Positions 52,888 to 64,000 of a stretch of 64,000 bases of DNA are shown here, piece by piece. This stretch comes from Rosa chinensis. Lineage: Eukaryota; Streptophyta; Magnoliopsida; Rosales; Rosaceae. The first letter of the stretch is position 1, and each line of letters opens with the position of its first letter. The notes below the pieces were generated by a model that saw only the letters and a program-made list of their open reading frames with translations, was not told the origin of the DNA and ran no database searches. The position numbers and the translations under genes are program-made. The stretch lies in NCBI RefSeq assembly GCF_002994745.2, contig NC_037090.1, positions 22,580,001-22,644,000 on the forward strand, read 5' to 3'.

Positions 52888-54549
52888 TTAAGGGCCGTAT
52901 GGAGGGGGTTGAGGGAGACCCTTGACGATGCCACAGAGAGGTGTCTGGTCTAGCAGCATGTACTCGTCCCTCAGAGAGCGTGCGACATTTTCAACACTCA
53001 GGTAGAGCTGTTGTCCTAGGTACGCCCTCTCCGGCTGTGCTGACCTCAAGTTCCACATTCCAGCGTTGTCGAATGTCAACATAATGGCGGCCCATGAGCC
53101 AGGATACACGTGGACGGTGTGTCTGCTTATGGCGTCAAGAAGGTTGTAGTTCCTTCTCTTCTCTGGTGCCCACCTCCCAAACTCAATGGCAGTGGGAAAG
53201 AAGGCGAATCCATCCAGATGCCATGACTGAATGCTCTTCTCGTGGTTCTCAAAGATAATCTCCACAAAGTCCCGGTAGGTTTGGTTGACAACATTAGGTG
53301 CTAAGGTGATCTTGTCTTCTGCTTCGGCTGAGGGCTCGTCCTTGATGATGTCGTACTTGAAGACCTTGTCCGCAACTCCAAAGTACTGGGCATACTTGAG
53401 TGGAGTTTCAGTGTCAATGTGGGAGACTCCATTTATGGCATAACGCAGCTTGCCATCAACCTTGCGGGCAGAGTTGACGAGCTTGATGGTGCGGGTGATG
53501 TTGATGGCACCATAGTGATAGGAGCCTTGAGGGTTAGGCCTGGCAGCACTGGCAGTGAGGTTCCATCTGAAGGAGCGGGCTTGGTTGAGAGACCAAGCCA
53601 ATCCCACAGGAGGCGAAGGGAGTTCGGGGCTTGCAGGACCCTTGCCGTTGGTGTATCGGATAATGCCTAAACCAGTGAGCATAGTCTTGGTGAAGCGGGT
53701 GTCAGCCACCATGTAGTAGTCCATAGGTTCTTTGTCAGCCGTGACAAGCGCCGAAAAGCATTGCCCGAGATGCACATCAAGAGACTCGTATATGTTCTGG
53801 ACGACGTGAGAGCCTTCCATCTCAACAAGCTTCATTGTGTGGCCTTGGATCCTGAAGTTGAGCGAGTTCTTGAGACCAACATTGCAGACTCTGAACTTGT
53901 AGGTCTTTCCGGGCGTCATGTTGAAGAGGGGCTCATCAGTGCCATCTCCCTTTGCGTTCTTGCCATTAATGAGGACACCGTCTGGCCTTCCCATGGAGCG
54001 ACCCATGTCCAATTGTTTCCTGAGACTGCTGTGGCTTTTGGTGTACCAGTCGCCGATGAGGACGGTGTAGTCATCCTCGGGATCAGCATATGGAACTGGG
54101 ATCAAGAGACGACTGTTAATGCGGAGGCCACCGAAGGCACCACCTGCTCTGTGCATGGCAGTGATGGGATAGTAGAAATAGCTTCCAATCTGGTCCTTCA
54201 CTTGGAAGTGGTACGTGTAGTTCTGACCAGGAGGAATAGGGCACATAGTCCCTGGTGTTCCATCTTGCCATGAATTCTTCTTCTGTTGGATTCCATTCCA
54301 TGTGAACATCAATGGTTCATCAAGGTTGTTGAAGACATTGATGACGATGTTGTTGTTGGTGGTGGAGTTAATGTTAGGTCCCGGAAACTCGCCGTTGATG
54401 AGAATGCCTTGCTGGGGGACTCCTAGGGGAGAGATGGTTCCATAGGTTACATTCCATGTGAAGAAAAGGTAAGGATCCTCACCATGAACAACTGAGATTA
54501 CGCCAATCGAGAGGCACAACAGCAGCAATTTCATGGTCATGGAACCCAT
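52888..54549 (-). CDS. Pollen-type SKU5-similar protein (L-ascorbate oxidase homolog)
   Basis: A single-exon frame of 553 aa begins at ATG 54549; the codon further upstream at 54570 is TTG and is not used. Residues 1-23 (MGSMTMKLLLLCLSIGVISV...) are a signal peptide, so the protein enters the cell wall or plasma-membrane space. Three cupredoxin domains follow. Signature stretches include NVTYGTISPLGVPQQGILIN, WQDGTPGTMCPIPPGQNYTY, YADPEDDYTVLIGDWYTKSH and LTASAARPNPQGSYHYG. They match the SKS11-14 / Bp10 / NTP303 clade, genes expressed mainly in pollen and pollen tubes. The copper-cluster histidines are mostly replaced (WNGIQQKKNSW; AAIMLTFDNAGMWNLRSA in place of HCH), so oxidase activity is not expected. 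Many N-x-S/T sites fit secretion. The lack of introns is notable because SKU5 itself has several. Confidence 0.93.
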   Translation of the reverse strand: MGSMTMKLLLLCLSIGVISVVHGEDPYLFFTWNVTYGTISPLGVPQQGILINGEFPGPNINSTTNNNIVINVFNNLDEPLMFTWNGIQQKKNSWQDGTPGTMCPIPPGQNYTYHFQVKDQIGSYFYYPITAMHRAGGAFGGLRINSRLLIPVPYADPEDDYTVLIGDWYTKSHSSLRKQLDMGRSMGRPDGVLINGKNAKGDGTDEPLFNMTPGKTYKFRVCNVGLKNSLNFRIQGHTMKLVEMEGSHVVQNIYESLDVHLGQCFSALVTADKEPMDYYMVADTRFTKTMLTGLGIIRYTNGKGPASPELPSPPVGLAWSLNQARSFRWNLTASAARPNPQGSYHYGAINITRTIKLVNSARKVDGKLRYAINGVSHIDTETPLKYAQYFGVADKVFKYDIIKDEPSAEAEDKITLAPNVVNQTYRDFVEIIFENHEKSIQSWHLDGFAFFPTAIEFGRWAPEKRRNYNLLDAISRHTVHVYPGSWAAIMLTFDNAGMWNLRSAQPERAYLGQQLYLSVENVARSLRDEYMLLDQTPLCGIVKGLPQPPPYGP

Positions 54550-54714
54550 CTCTCTGGCTCTGCAAGTCAACCCTTTCCAAACGCAATAAATCTTTTTTTC
54601 TGTTTCTTTTTCTTTATCCCTAAATTCCTATCCCTATTTTATTCTTAGGACATGGGAAGAAGATTGGGAGATCTTCTTCTTCTTTGTTTCCTTAAAGGGT
54701 CCCCAACCTCCTCC

Positions 54715-54722
54715 CTTTTATA
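54715..54722 (-). promoter_or_regulatory. TATA box of the SKS gene
   Basis: The minus strand reads TATAAAAG, 166 bases upstream of the start codon. It predicts transcription start near 54690 and a leader of about 140 bases. Confidence 0.6.
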
Positions 54723-55590
54723 CTATTCATTGCGATATTCTGAACCATTCAAACCGTCCGGGATTGTCTCTGAACTAGCTCACCCTTTGTTAGGTTCCGC
54801 GTGATTGAACAAAACAATAATAACAATTATTTACCAAAAATGATAACATCATGTAGTGAAAAAGAAAATAAAATCATGCATTAACCACACAAAACAATAA
54901 CAAAACAAATCGTCATTCTCTCCTGCGAAACCGTCAAAAAGATCTCTCTCCTCCCCACATTTTCCAAACGTAAATTGATTCTGGTGGAAATTAAGAGAGG
55001 GCACATCCTTTCTCTTTCTGTTGAATTAATTCTGGTGGAAAATTAATTCCATGAGTCTAGGACATACACTTAGGAAATTGGGAAATTGCAGAGAGTGCCG
55101 TAGCTACAATTTTCTAAAACAAAGTTTAAACTAGTAAGCTACTAGAAAACTGGTTTTAAAGACCATATCAAGAGTGCCACAGTATTACAATTGTTATGAA
55201 GGAAGCAAAGTTACCACTTAGTTATTTGGACCGATCGACTTGTATAATTCAGATTTTTCACAGCAAATTATCGTCTATCTCTGTTGATAAGGATTCCAAT
55301 TTGCACCATCCATCATATAGAGCTGAAAATGAAAAGCAAAAGAACAAACAAAGGAGAGAGTGAAAAGAGTAAATGTACACGGATAATATTTTCGATCTCT
55401 TATATATTTCTATGTAGTATGTACTCTACCGTTTCTATATACAGGACGAGTTACATTTTCCTTTTATTTTATTTTTATTACACAATAACATATCGTCTTT
55501 GGATTGACTCAGGATATTCAAATTATTATTCATGTCTGCCACAAAACCAAATGATCGTGCCAAAGGATACTTTTTCCAAAAGAGTGGAGT
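54723..55590. other. Upstream region of the SKS gene
   Basis: AT-rich DNA with no coding signal. It should include the promoter. I see no cis-element that can be supported beyond the TATA box. Confidence 0.4.
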
Positions 55591-55890
55591 GGCCTCTCAA
55601 ACTTCTCTCTCTTTGAGAAACCCTAAAGCCGGCGGCGGATCTTTTTGACCGGAAATCACTCTTGTCTTGCGGAGGCTTGACGTTTGGGCTAGCCCCAGTC
55701 TCTCTGACGTTTTTAGGTTGCTGCCAGCCTGCCAGACGGGTACTGATGCTATTGTCGAGGAAGCTCTTGGTTGGGAATCTGCTTAAGGTTTTGCAGGTTG
55801 GCTTTTCAGCAACTGGTCTTGGTGGACGTCTCTGAGGCGTGTTGTCGTGCTGAACAGAGTAGGAGAGTCTCGTCAATAGTGGCGCGGATC

Positions 55891-56606
55891 CAGGGCTGGC
55901 CCTGAGATTTCTCAGGCTCTAGGCGAACAAAATAAATGGGGCTCCTGACCTTCATGTATGTCCTTAAGATTTTTCTTTTCCTTTCAAAAACTGTGATATA
56001 ACAATATACGTAGGAGTCACAATATAGTTTAATAAAATACTATAAATATAAATTTGGAATTTAAGTAAATATGTAAATTGTTACTAACTAATTGCAGTTG
56101 GGTTGGTGTGATGAGAATGATAATCAAATTACCTAAATCCTAAATTACCTTTCTATGGAGAATAAAATACTTGACATTAATTGAGAGAGGCTTGAATAAT
56201 AATTGAAAGAGTTTCACCATAATCGCTCATTGAGAACATGACAGTTGCTTTGTTAAGGAAATATAAAATCAGTTTTCTTTTGAACAATAAAATCATTCAT
56301 TAACACCACATTAGAAAAACCTTTTGAAAAAAAAATTAAAAAAAAACAAGAAGAAGAAGAAGAAGAAGAACATAGGAAAAACCAAAGCCCACAACCTGAG
56401 ACAATAGATGGGACAAGCCCAATAAGAAACAACTGAAACCCACTACTAAACGTTAATCTATTAAGCAAAGTTACTGAAGCTCAATACTGAATATAATCAA
56501 TTTTTTTCTTTAACATATATATGAGAGTAAACTTAAATCTTGGGGCCCATGAACTTGGGGGGCCATAGGCACAGTCCTGCTGAGCCTATACCCAGGGCCA
56601 GCCCTG
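55891..56606. mobile_element. hAT-type MITE with CAGGGCTGGCCCTG ends
   Basis: The 14-bp TIR CAGGGCTGGCCCTG is perfect at both ends. Flanks are CGCGGATC (55883-55890) and CGTGGATC (56607-56614), an 8-bp TSD with one mismatch. A 716-bp AT-rich interior has no transposase and includes (GAA)n near 56348-56369. Confidence 0.9.
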
Positions 56607-57080
56607 CGTGGATCGGCGGCATCGTGGTTCTGATGCGACGACTGCATAGGTCGTGGGACGCTGGTCAATTGGGATGCTGTCTCGTGGCGCCTGGTGTAGA
56701 GGCGATATGGATCGTGACGGCGCAAGTCAGAGTGATGTCGATTGCGAAGTAGGTCGGGGCGGAGCTCTATCGGAGCTGTGATGTGTGGCAGTGAGGATGC
56801 AGATAAAGACTGGGCCTGGGCCAAGCCGGGCTGAGAGAAGATTGGGTAGAACTCTTCCTTGGGCTGTCTGTTGGGCCTAAAGTTTGTGTTGGATTTTACC
56901 TTTAGGCCTATCCTATGTTTTTATTTTAGGGGTGTGAAATTTGCACACCTAGTTTTGCAAACCGCACACCCTAATTATGTTTTTAATAATATTTCATCTC
57001 ACTCAATTTTACACTTCCTAATATACCCTCAAAGTCAAAGTCAGATTGTCCTTTTTCTTCTTTTTGGGTCTCCCTCACCC

Positions 57081-57111
<31 letters not shown>

Positions 57112-57169
57112 AAACACTCCATAAATCGAGTCCACCTCAATCTCCGTCGGCCGGAGCTTTCTGCCGGGA

Positions 57170-57284
57170 TATGAAGAATTGCATATCTCCGATCCTCGAT
57201 TTCCACGCCAAAATCAGATCTCTGTTCCTGGTCAATGCCGACAGCCCCCTCGCTCTCACCGATCTCACCCACACCGAACAATAA
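57170..57284 (+). pseudogene. Captured coding-like fragment (plus strand)
   Basis: ATG 57170 opens a 37-codon frame, MKNCISPILDFHAKIRSLFL then VNADSPLALTDLTHTEQ and a stop, in GC-rich codon style. GC-rich sequence continues to about 57395. The parent gene is not recognised. Confidence 0.35.
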
Positions 57285-57619
57285 GAACACCGCCACCGGG
57301 TCGGATTCAGGTTTGGTACCAGAAATGGATTGTAGATGCTTCGTCTGATTTCAGTGAGTATGCTTCCGAGTGCGGCGCCCAATAGACAGTCCTGCATCAT
57401 CAAATTTAGTTCATAGCATTTGGTATTTGGAATTTTTAATTAAGTTGATAGTGAAGATGCATGAATTAAATTGAAGAATGAGTAATACCTGAGCAAGAAC
57501 TCTTTTCATGGCTGTTGGATTTCTTCCAATGCTCTGCAAATGGGTCTCCGTTCTTTAACCTCGCAGCTAGAAAGAGGAACCCAGCGTGGGCTTGTTTTTG
57601 TTCATTTATTAGATGAAAT

Positions 57620-57695
57620 GATTGAACCCAGCGTGGAGATTGCAAGGAGTGATAGGATCAAGGCAGCAACAAACTTGACCATGGCCATTGCTACA
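57620..57695 (-). pseudogene. Captured signal-peptide-like fragment (minus strand)
   Basis: The minus-strand ATG at about 57689 encodes MAMVKFVAALILSLLAISTL followed by GSIISSNK and a stop: a hydrophobic secretion signal with no mature protein. Such leaders are common in small cysteine-rich secreted proteins (for example GASA/snakin types), but no cysteine domain can be read after it, so the family stays open. Confidence 0.35.
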
Positions 57696-58388
57696 GACAA
57701 ACCTAACCCCTCCTAAAATGGGAAAACCAAAACCTCAAAACTAGAGGAAGATGGAGGCTGGGAATGGAAGGGGTTAGATTTAGAGTGGGATGGTACTTGG
57801 TGGTTTGGGGGGGTATAAACCCAATGATTCAATGAGGTAGGAAACTTGTTGGGTAGAAAGACACGTTTCCCGACAATGATTCAAGAGGAACCCAGCCACA
57901 AATTTACTGTTCATCTATGGGCAGTCGTGGTTTTGGAGGAGGGAGAGAGGGGGAGAGAGAGAGACCCAAAAACAAGAAAAAGGAAAATCCGACTTTGACT
58001 TTGAGGGTATATTAGGAAGTGTAAAATTGAGTGAGATGAAATATTATTAAAAAAATAATAGGGTATGCGGTTTGCAAAACTGGGTGTGGAAATTTCACAC
58101 CCCTTATTTTAGTCTATTTACAATAATTTCTTTTGTTAGGAAGCTATGCACTTTGAGTGCATGATTGTGACTCTAGTGTCTCTAGAGTAGTACCAAAGGA
58201 AGATTCCTACTATGTTTGCATACATGAATGTCTAATGATTGGGTCTACTTCTATGTATCACTGTGGGTACTACAACTATCTTCTTGTCTGTCTGTAGATG
58301 GCAGAGGAATGGTATGTAACGGCATATTCTGTCTTTAGATGAATATATTAGCACCCGGTTTTGGGTTTGATTCAAAAAAAAAAAAAAA

Positions 58389-58857
58389 TATCTTGGCAAA
58401 TGTTATTTTATTTTAATTTTTTTATATGTAGTACGTTTTACCATTTCACTATTCATGAAAGAGGTAATAGGCAAGTGAATTGAGAAAACTAAAATAAAAG
58501 ATCGTGTCGCCAAGTATTGGTGATGGAGTCTTGATATGTTCCGAGTTCTCGTGGTTTTTTTTTTATTTTTTTTTATATTATTTGATTTATCTAATTGAGA
58601 AATTGAAATTGGAAACCGTTATCGATCCTTGGATTTTAAGGACGATACTGTCATTAGAAAAATGAATGTTGTGCGTCTGAAATAGTCTGTTAAAAGGCTC
58701 GCTATGGCATAAGATCTTCACTAAAAGTTGCTAGACTTGAGGTATTTTGATCCAAATCCCTTTTGTTATATAAAAGTTGGATGTAGTCCATGCATCTTTT
58801 CTTGTTAATTGCAGTTTATTTTTTTTTTTAATAGTCCATTTACCCTTTGAATCAAAT
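58389..58857. other. AT-rich intergenic DNA
   Basis: Sequence between two retroelement insertions. No gene or repeat boundary is recognised. Confidence 0.4.
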
Positions 58858-58871
58858 AAGGTAAATATTTC
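58858..58871. repeat. Left TSD of the LINE insertion
   Basis: AAGGTAAATATTTC, repeated exactly at 61091-61104. Confidence 0.85.
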
Positions 58872-61090
58872 TCCCTAAAGGCTTTGTTATGCCTCATCGG
58901 GGACTACAACAGGGGGACCCAATTTCTCCCTATCTCTTTCTGCTTTGTGCTGAAGGCCTCTCTGCCCTTACTTCTCATTCTGTTACCAGTGGTCAATAGA
59001 AGGGATTATGGGTGTGTGATGGGGCTCCTTCTATCAGTCACCTTTTGCTCGCAGACGATAGTATGTTATATTCTAATGCCTCCCCACAGGACTGCTCTCT
59101 GATCTGAAACATCTTGAACATTTATGAACGAGCATCAAGCCAACAGATCAACCTTCAAAAGAGTAATGTGGTTTTCAGTGGCAGTGTCCTCCCTCACAGG
59201 TGGCAGGCCATGGCAGATTCTCTCGGTGTGCAGTTGGTGGAAAAACATGACAAGTACCTAGGCATTGCAACTCTTGTGGGACGCTCTAGATATGAGACAT
59301 TTGCCTACATTAAGGACAATCTGTCCAAAAAACTTACAGGTTGGCGGTCCAAGCTCCTTAGTGCAGCAGGTCGTGAGCTTTTAATAAAGGTAATTGCACA
59401 GGCTATGCCCCTTTAGACTATGAACTGCTATCTTCTTCCTCAAAGTCTGATTCAGGAGCACCACCAATTGTGTGCCCAATTTTGGTGGGGTGGTACCGAC
59501 GTGAAGAAAGGTATGCATTGGCGTGCTTGGGATGAGTTGTGTAAACCTAAGGCTGTGGGTGGTATGGTCTTTCGACATTTATTCGCTTTCAATTTGGCTA
59601 TGTTGGCCAAACAAGGTTGGAGACTACTTCAGAATCCGACTTCCTTAATCTCTAGACTCTTGAAAGCTATTTACTGTCCCAATTGCAACTTCTGGGAAGC
59701 AGAGTTGGGAACCACCCCATCCTATGCCTGGTGCAGTATACTACAAGGCCGGGATATATTGCAGGCTAGTATTAGACGACATATTGGAGATGGTAGGTCC
59801 ACTAATATCTGGTATGACCCTTGGTTGTTGAATGAGAACCTACAACAGTTCTACAATTCACAAGTTCACCTTGTTTTTGATCTCATGTCTTCTCCGGGTA
59901 CGTGGAATCAATCTTTACTCTTTGAATTGTTTCCTTCTTCAATTGTTCAAAAGATTGTAGCTAGCATTGCCCCTGAGTTCACGTGGTCATGTGGATCGGT
60001 GGATTTGGAGTGGTGATAAGAAGGGTATTTTTACCGTCAAGTCAGCTTATCACTTAGCAAGGGATAGGGTGCTAGGAGAATCTGCAAATGCACAAAACCC
60101 TAGTGCATTGCTTTGGCAACAACTCTGGAAGGCTCCAGTCCCAGGAAAGGTGAAGATTTGTGTATGGAGGGCAACATCAAACACTTTTCCGACACGGAGT
60201 AGGTTAAGTGAACGAGGTATTGATATTGATACCCAATGCCCATTCTGTGATGAAGAGGTTGAATCTCCCCTTCATGTGTTACGAGATTGTACCCATGCTA
60301 CTTCCTTTCTTCAAATGGCTCACATTCCATCCTCAGCTTCTGCAAATAGTATTGTGGAGTGGTTGGTTTCCTCTTATTCCCAATTCCTAACTACCTTTGC
60401 AACGCTTTTGATGATTGTGTGGGCAACTTGGAAAAATCGGAATGCCAAAGTGTGGAATGGTGATGTCAAGCTAGCAGCATAAGCTGTACCTTTGGCCTTG
60501 GGCTGGTGGGAGGAATACAAGGCTGCACATACCTTGTGGAGGGAGTAGGGCAGATCCGTACTGATTCTTGGAAAAAACCTCATGTTGGCTTTGTGAAATT
60601 AAATATGGATGCGGCTTATGATAACACCTCGGGTTGCACTAGAATTGGTGGGATATTTTGAGATTTCAATGGGTCCTGTTTGGGTGGATTTCGGCATACT
60701 ATCCCAGTTACCTGTTCGGCGAGGCATGGGGAATTGCTGGCGCTATTACACGGTGTTGAGTTAGCTCAAAACCATCACTTTGTGCCTCTACAAGTTGAGA
60801 CAGATTGCCAAGATTTAGTTAAGGCTATTTCAAATCCTATTTTGGATTGTTCAGAGTTGGGGTTCCTACTCTTTGATCTTAGGGAGCTATTGAGTACTAT
60901 TGATTCTGTCTATGTTTCACATGTTTGTCGTAGTGCAAACAAAGCTGCCCATGTCTTAGCACAGGAAGCCAAAAATGGCTCCTTCTCTTTTAATTTCTTT
61001 TATGCACCTCCCTCGGCTGTCGGGGAGATTATAACCTCTGAGTGTAATGACATTTAAGTCAATGAAGTTATTCATTCCCCTAAAAAAAAA
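58872..61090 (+). mobile_element. 5'-truncated L1-type LINE, decayed
   Basis: The insertion begins mid-reverse-transcriptase and keeps, in order: RT palm ([20 protein letters not shown], then HLLLADDSMLY where intact elements have a YADD-like box), the RT C-terminal region (LTGWRSKLLSAAGRELLIK, WGGTDVKKGMHWRAWDELC), a zf-RVT domain (WKAPVPGKVKICVWRA, CPFCDEEVESPLHVLRDC) and RNase H (KLNMDAAYDNTSG, ARHGELLALLHGVELA, VETDCQDLVKAISN, SANKAAHVLAQEAK). Stops occur at about 59006, 59104, 59414, 60480 and 60659, and there is a frameshift near 60000. It ends in poly-A (61081-61092) and has a 14-bp TSD. No endonuclease or ORF1 remains. It cannot move by itself. Confidence 0.93.
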
Positions 61091-61104
61091 AAGGTAAATA
61101 TTTC

Positions 61105-61819
61105 CAAATTCACTAATTGAATCACAATTTTAGCTTAATTTTAAATTTCAAATTCAAATTCCAAAATCTACAATTCATCAATGAATAATTTTCAGACATA
61201 TAAGACTAAATGCATTCCTATGAAATCAATATACCTAAGATGTAGGTATAGAAATATCGAATACCTACATTATAGGATGAAAAACATTAGAACAAAAAAT
61301 CAAACATTATTGCTTCAATTGTATCTATATAGTAGGTATTTAAAATTGTATAGTAGAGATTTGACCTACCTAGACATACAAAGCAAGAAAAAAAAAAACA
61401 TAGAATATATTACCAATCTAATCAAAAGGTACAAATATGTACATATAGAACCTATACCTAATTAAAAGATAAAAAGTATGAAAGAGAAAGAGAGAGGTAT
61501 ATATGTTAGGAATGAAAAATTTAGATATTGAGTTAGCAAGATAGAAAATGAAATAAATCCAATGTGGCAGCTGAGTCATAGGGCTGGGATTAACAAAAAA
61601 ATTCATTTGGACTACATCCAATACAGGGTGTGAGTTTTAGACTTAGATCAAATTAATTCACTTCTTAACTACTTCTTGTAAGCTACAATCAACACAATAT
61701 CAGTAAAATCAAAATACTACATGTGAATTTACTTAGTTTACATGATTCTTTCCTATGCAAATTGAAACCGTTAGAACTGAAAACCAAAATTGAATACTTC
61801 TGATTGAATTTGACAATGG

Positions 61820-61825
<6 letters not shown>
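61105..61825. other. AT-rich intergenic DNA
   Basis: No gene is seen. The open frame 61181-61465 is AT-rich low-complexity sequence (K, Y, I, N rich). Confidence 0.4.

Positions 61826-61883
<58 letters not shown>
61826..61883. repeat. (GA)n microsatellite
   Basis: Near-pure GA run upstream of a GC-rich coding-like segment. Confidence 0.95.
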
Positions 61884-61888
61884 GAGCG

Positions 61889-62080
61889 ATGGCCGGATCT
61901 GATTACGGCAACAAGCACCGGTCGCTAACATCCTCCGGGAGCTCCAGCCTAGAGACTCCTCGAAACAGGCATAAAGCGCGACATCATCCTCCTCCTCGGC
62001 GAGACCATCTCCGCCCCTAAACACCCCGCCTTATCCGCTGCAAGTTGGAAGCTTCGGTTCATAAACCAGATCCGAAATTC
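61889..62080 (+). pseudogene. GC-rich coding-like fragment between two GA repeats
   Basis: ATG 61889 opens MAGSDYGNKHRSLTSSGSSS then LETPRNRHKARHHPPPRRDH, stopping after about 44 codons. Other frames continue further (RDIILLLGETISAPKHPA). The abrupt GC-rich patch in AT-rich DNA looks like a first exon or captured fragment with frame damage. The product is not recognised. Confidence 0.3.
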
Positions 62081-62081
62081 G

Positions 62082-63630
<1,549 letters not shown>

Positions 63631-63640
63631 GGCACTAAAG

Positions 63641-63970
63641 CCTCTTTTGGTACGCGGAATTGAGAGATTGAAAAAGGAAACTCTTTTCTTTCTTGTGTTT
63701 GGTAAGCACAAGAAATAGGAACAAGTTTCCTAAAGCCTAGAGAAAGTGCGAAAGTGGGGGAAAATGAATCATACCCCCAACTCTTTTCTTGCATTAATTA
63801 TTCACTTCTCATTATTTTGTTGCATTAATTACGTATTTTCTACCAACTTTCAGGACCACTTCTCAAGTATTTCCAAACAGTAGAGAGGGAAATTCATGGG
63901 AGTGGATAAGAAGCTAACTATGGGAAAAGATAAAGAAAAAATCTTTCTTTCCGCAAACCAAATGAGACCT
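63641..63970. mobile_element. Probable PIF/Harbinger-like MITE
   Basis: The left end GCCTCTTTTGGTACGCGGAA and the right end (complement of GGTCTCATTTGGTTTGCGGA) are inverted relatives, with AT-rich flanks that allow a TWA-type target. No coding sequence. Confidence 0.5.
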
Positions 63971-64000
63971 TAGTGTTGTATTATAATTCACAGAAAGAAA

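Larger units (their letters stand above)
56929..58103. mobile_element. Mutator-like element with about 150-bp TIRs (Pack-MULE candidate)
   Basis: The element starts GGGGTGTGAAATTTGCACAC and ends with the near-perfect complement. The arms stay alike for about 150 bp. TTATTTTA(G) is repeated at 56921 and 58104, an 8- or 9-bp TSD. Long TIRs favour a Mutator-like element with a 9-bp TSD over hAT. The interior holds a 22-base poly-C/poly-A run (57080) and two host-like fragments in opposite orientations. Confidence 0.8.
55600..58388 (+). mobile_element. Poly-A-tailed retroelement copy interrupted by two DNA transposons
   Basis: A GC-rich 5' part (55600-55890, 56615-56920) follows a gagaaaccctaaag leader. 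The 3' part (58112-58388) matches 8050-7770 on the minus strand and ends in poly-A (58375-58388). Reading across the nested hAT (55891-56606) and Mutator-like (56929-58103) insertions restores one retroelement. The paralogue at 7.8-8.7 kb shows uninterrupted sequence at the Mutator-like insertion point. The element class is uncertain, perhaps an internally deleted LINE. Confidence 0.6.

Noticed and set aside
53419..54273. Plus-strand frames opposite the SKS gene
   Set aside because: Antisense shadows of a strongly coding minus-strand gene.
54550..54570. N-terminal extension of the SKS protein
   Set aside because: The codon at 54570-54568 on the minus strand is TTG; the first ATG in frame is at 54549, followed directly by a good signal peptide.

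Overview
This window is nuclear DNA from a flowering plant, most likely a eudicot. It shows AT-rich intergenic DNA, GT-AG introns, plant-only gene families and nested plant transposons. I lean towards a rosid of the Rosaceae type, but nothing in the sequence proves the family. Only three genes look intact, all between 39 and 55 kb. They are a 13-exon ubiquitin-specific protease of the UBP8/UBP5 class (+), a three-exon dihydroneopterin aldolase of folate synthesis (+), and an intronless pollen-type SKU5-similar multicopper-oxidase-like gene (-). Joining the protease exons by hand gives one continuous 882-residue frame, and the aldolase exons give a 142-residue frame.

The rest is mainly transposable elements, many with both ends and target-site duplications (TSDs) visible. 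From the left: an ARM-repeat gene relic and a solo LTR (885-2752); a CACTA-like element with an hAT MITE inside it (4937-7357); a retroelement tail (about 7770-8690, -); a fragment of the proteasome gene RPT3 (9404); a degenerate minisatellite (10.4-11.0 kb); a large PIF/Harbinger-like element (12231-15682); two Mutator-like elements (16621-18144 and 18352-20014); a 4.4 kb CACTA element carrying exons of the chloroplast Fe-S gene HCF101 (20662-25087); and a very young LTR retrotransposon without coding capacity (25378-31454, - strand). Then come a long-TIR Mutator-like element (32235-33806), a LINE RNase H remnant (35 kb), a Harbinger-like element (35658-36872) and several foldback MITEs (37-38.6 kb).

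Right of the genes there is an hAT MITE (51755-52456), a retroelement tail carrying nested hAT and Mutator-like insertions (55.6-58.4 kb), a 5'-truncated LINE with a 14-bp TSD (58872-61090), and GA-rich, low-information sequence to the right edge.

The host genes do not form a pathway. The unusual content is the number of non-autonomous elements that carry pieces of host genes, and two diverged copies of a strong RNA-hairpin sequence (9081-9149 and 16057-16139). I found no coherent new multi-gene system. All element boundaries were read by eye from repeated ends and TSDs, without alignment software.
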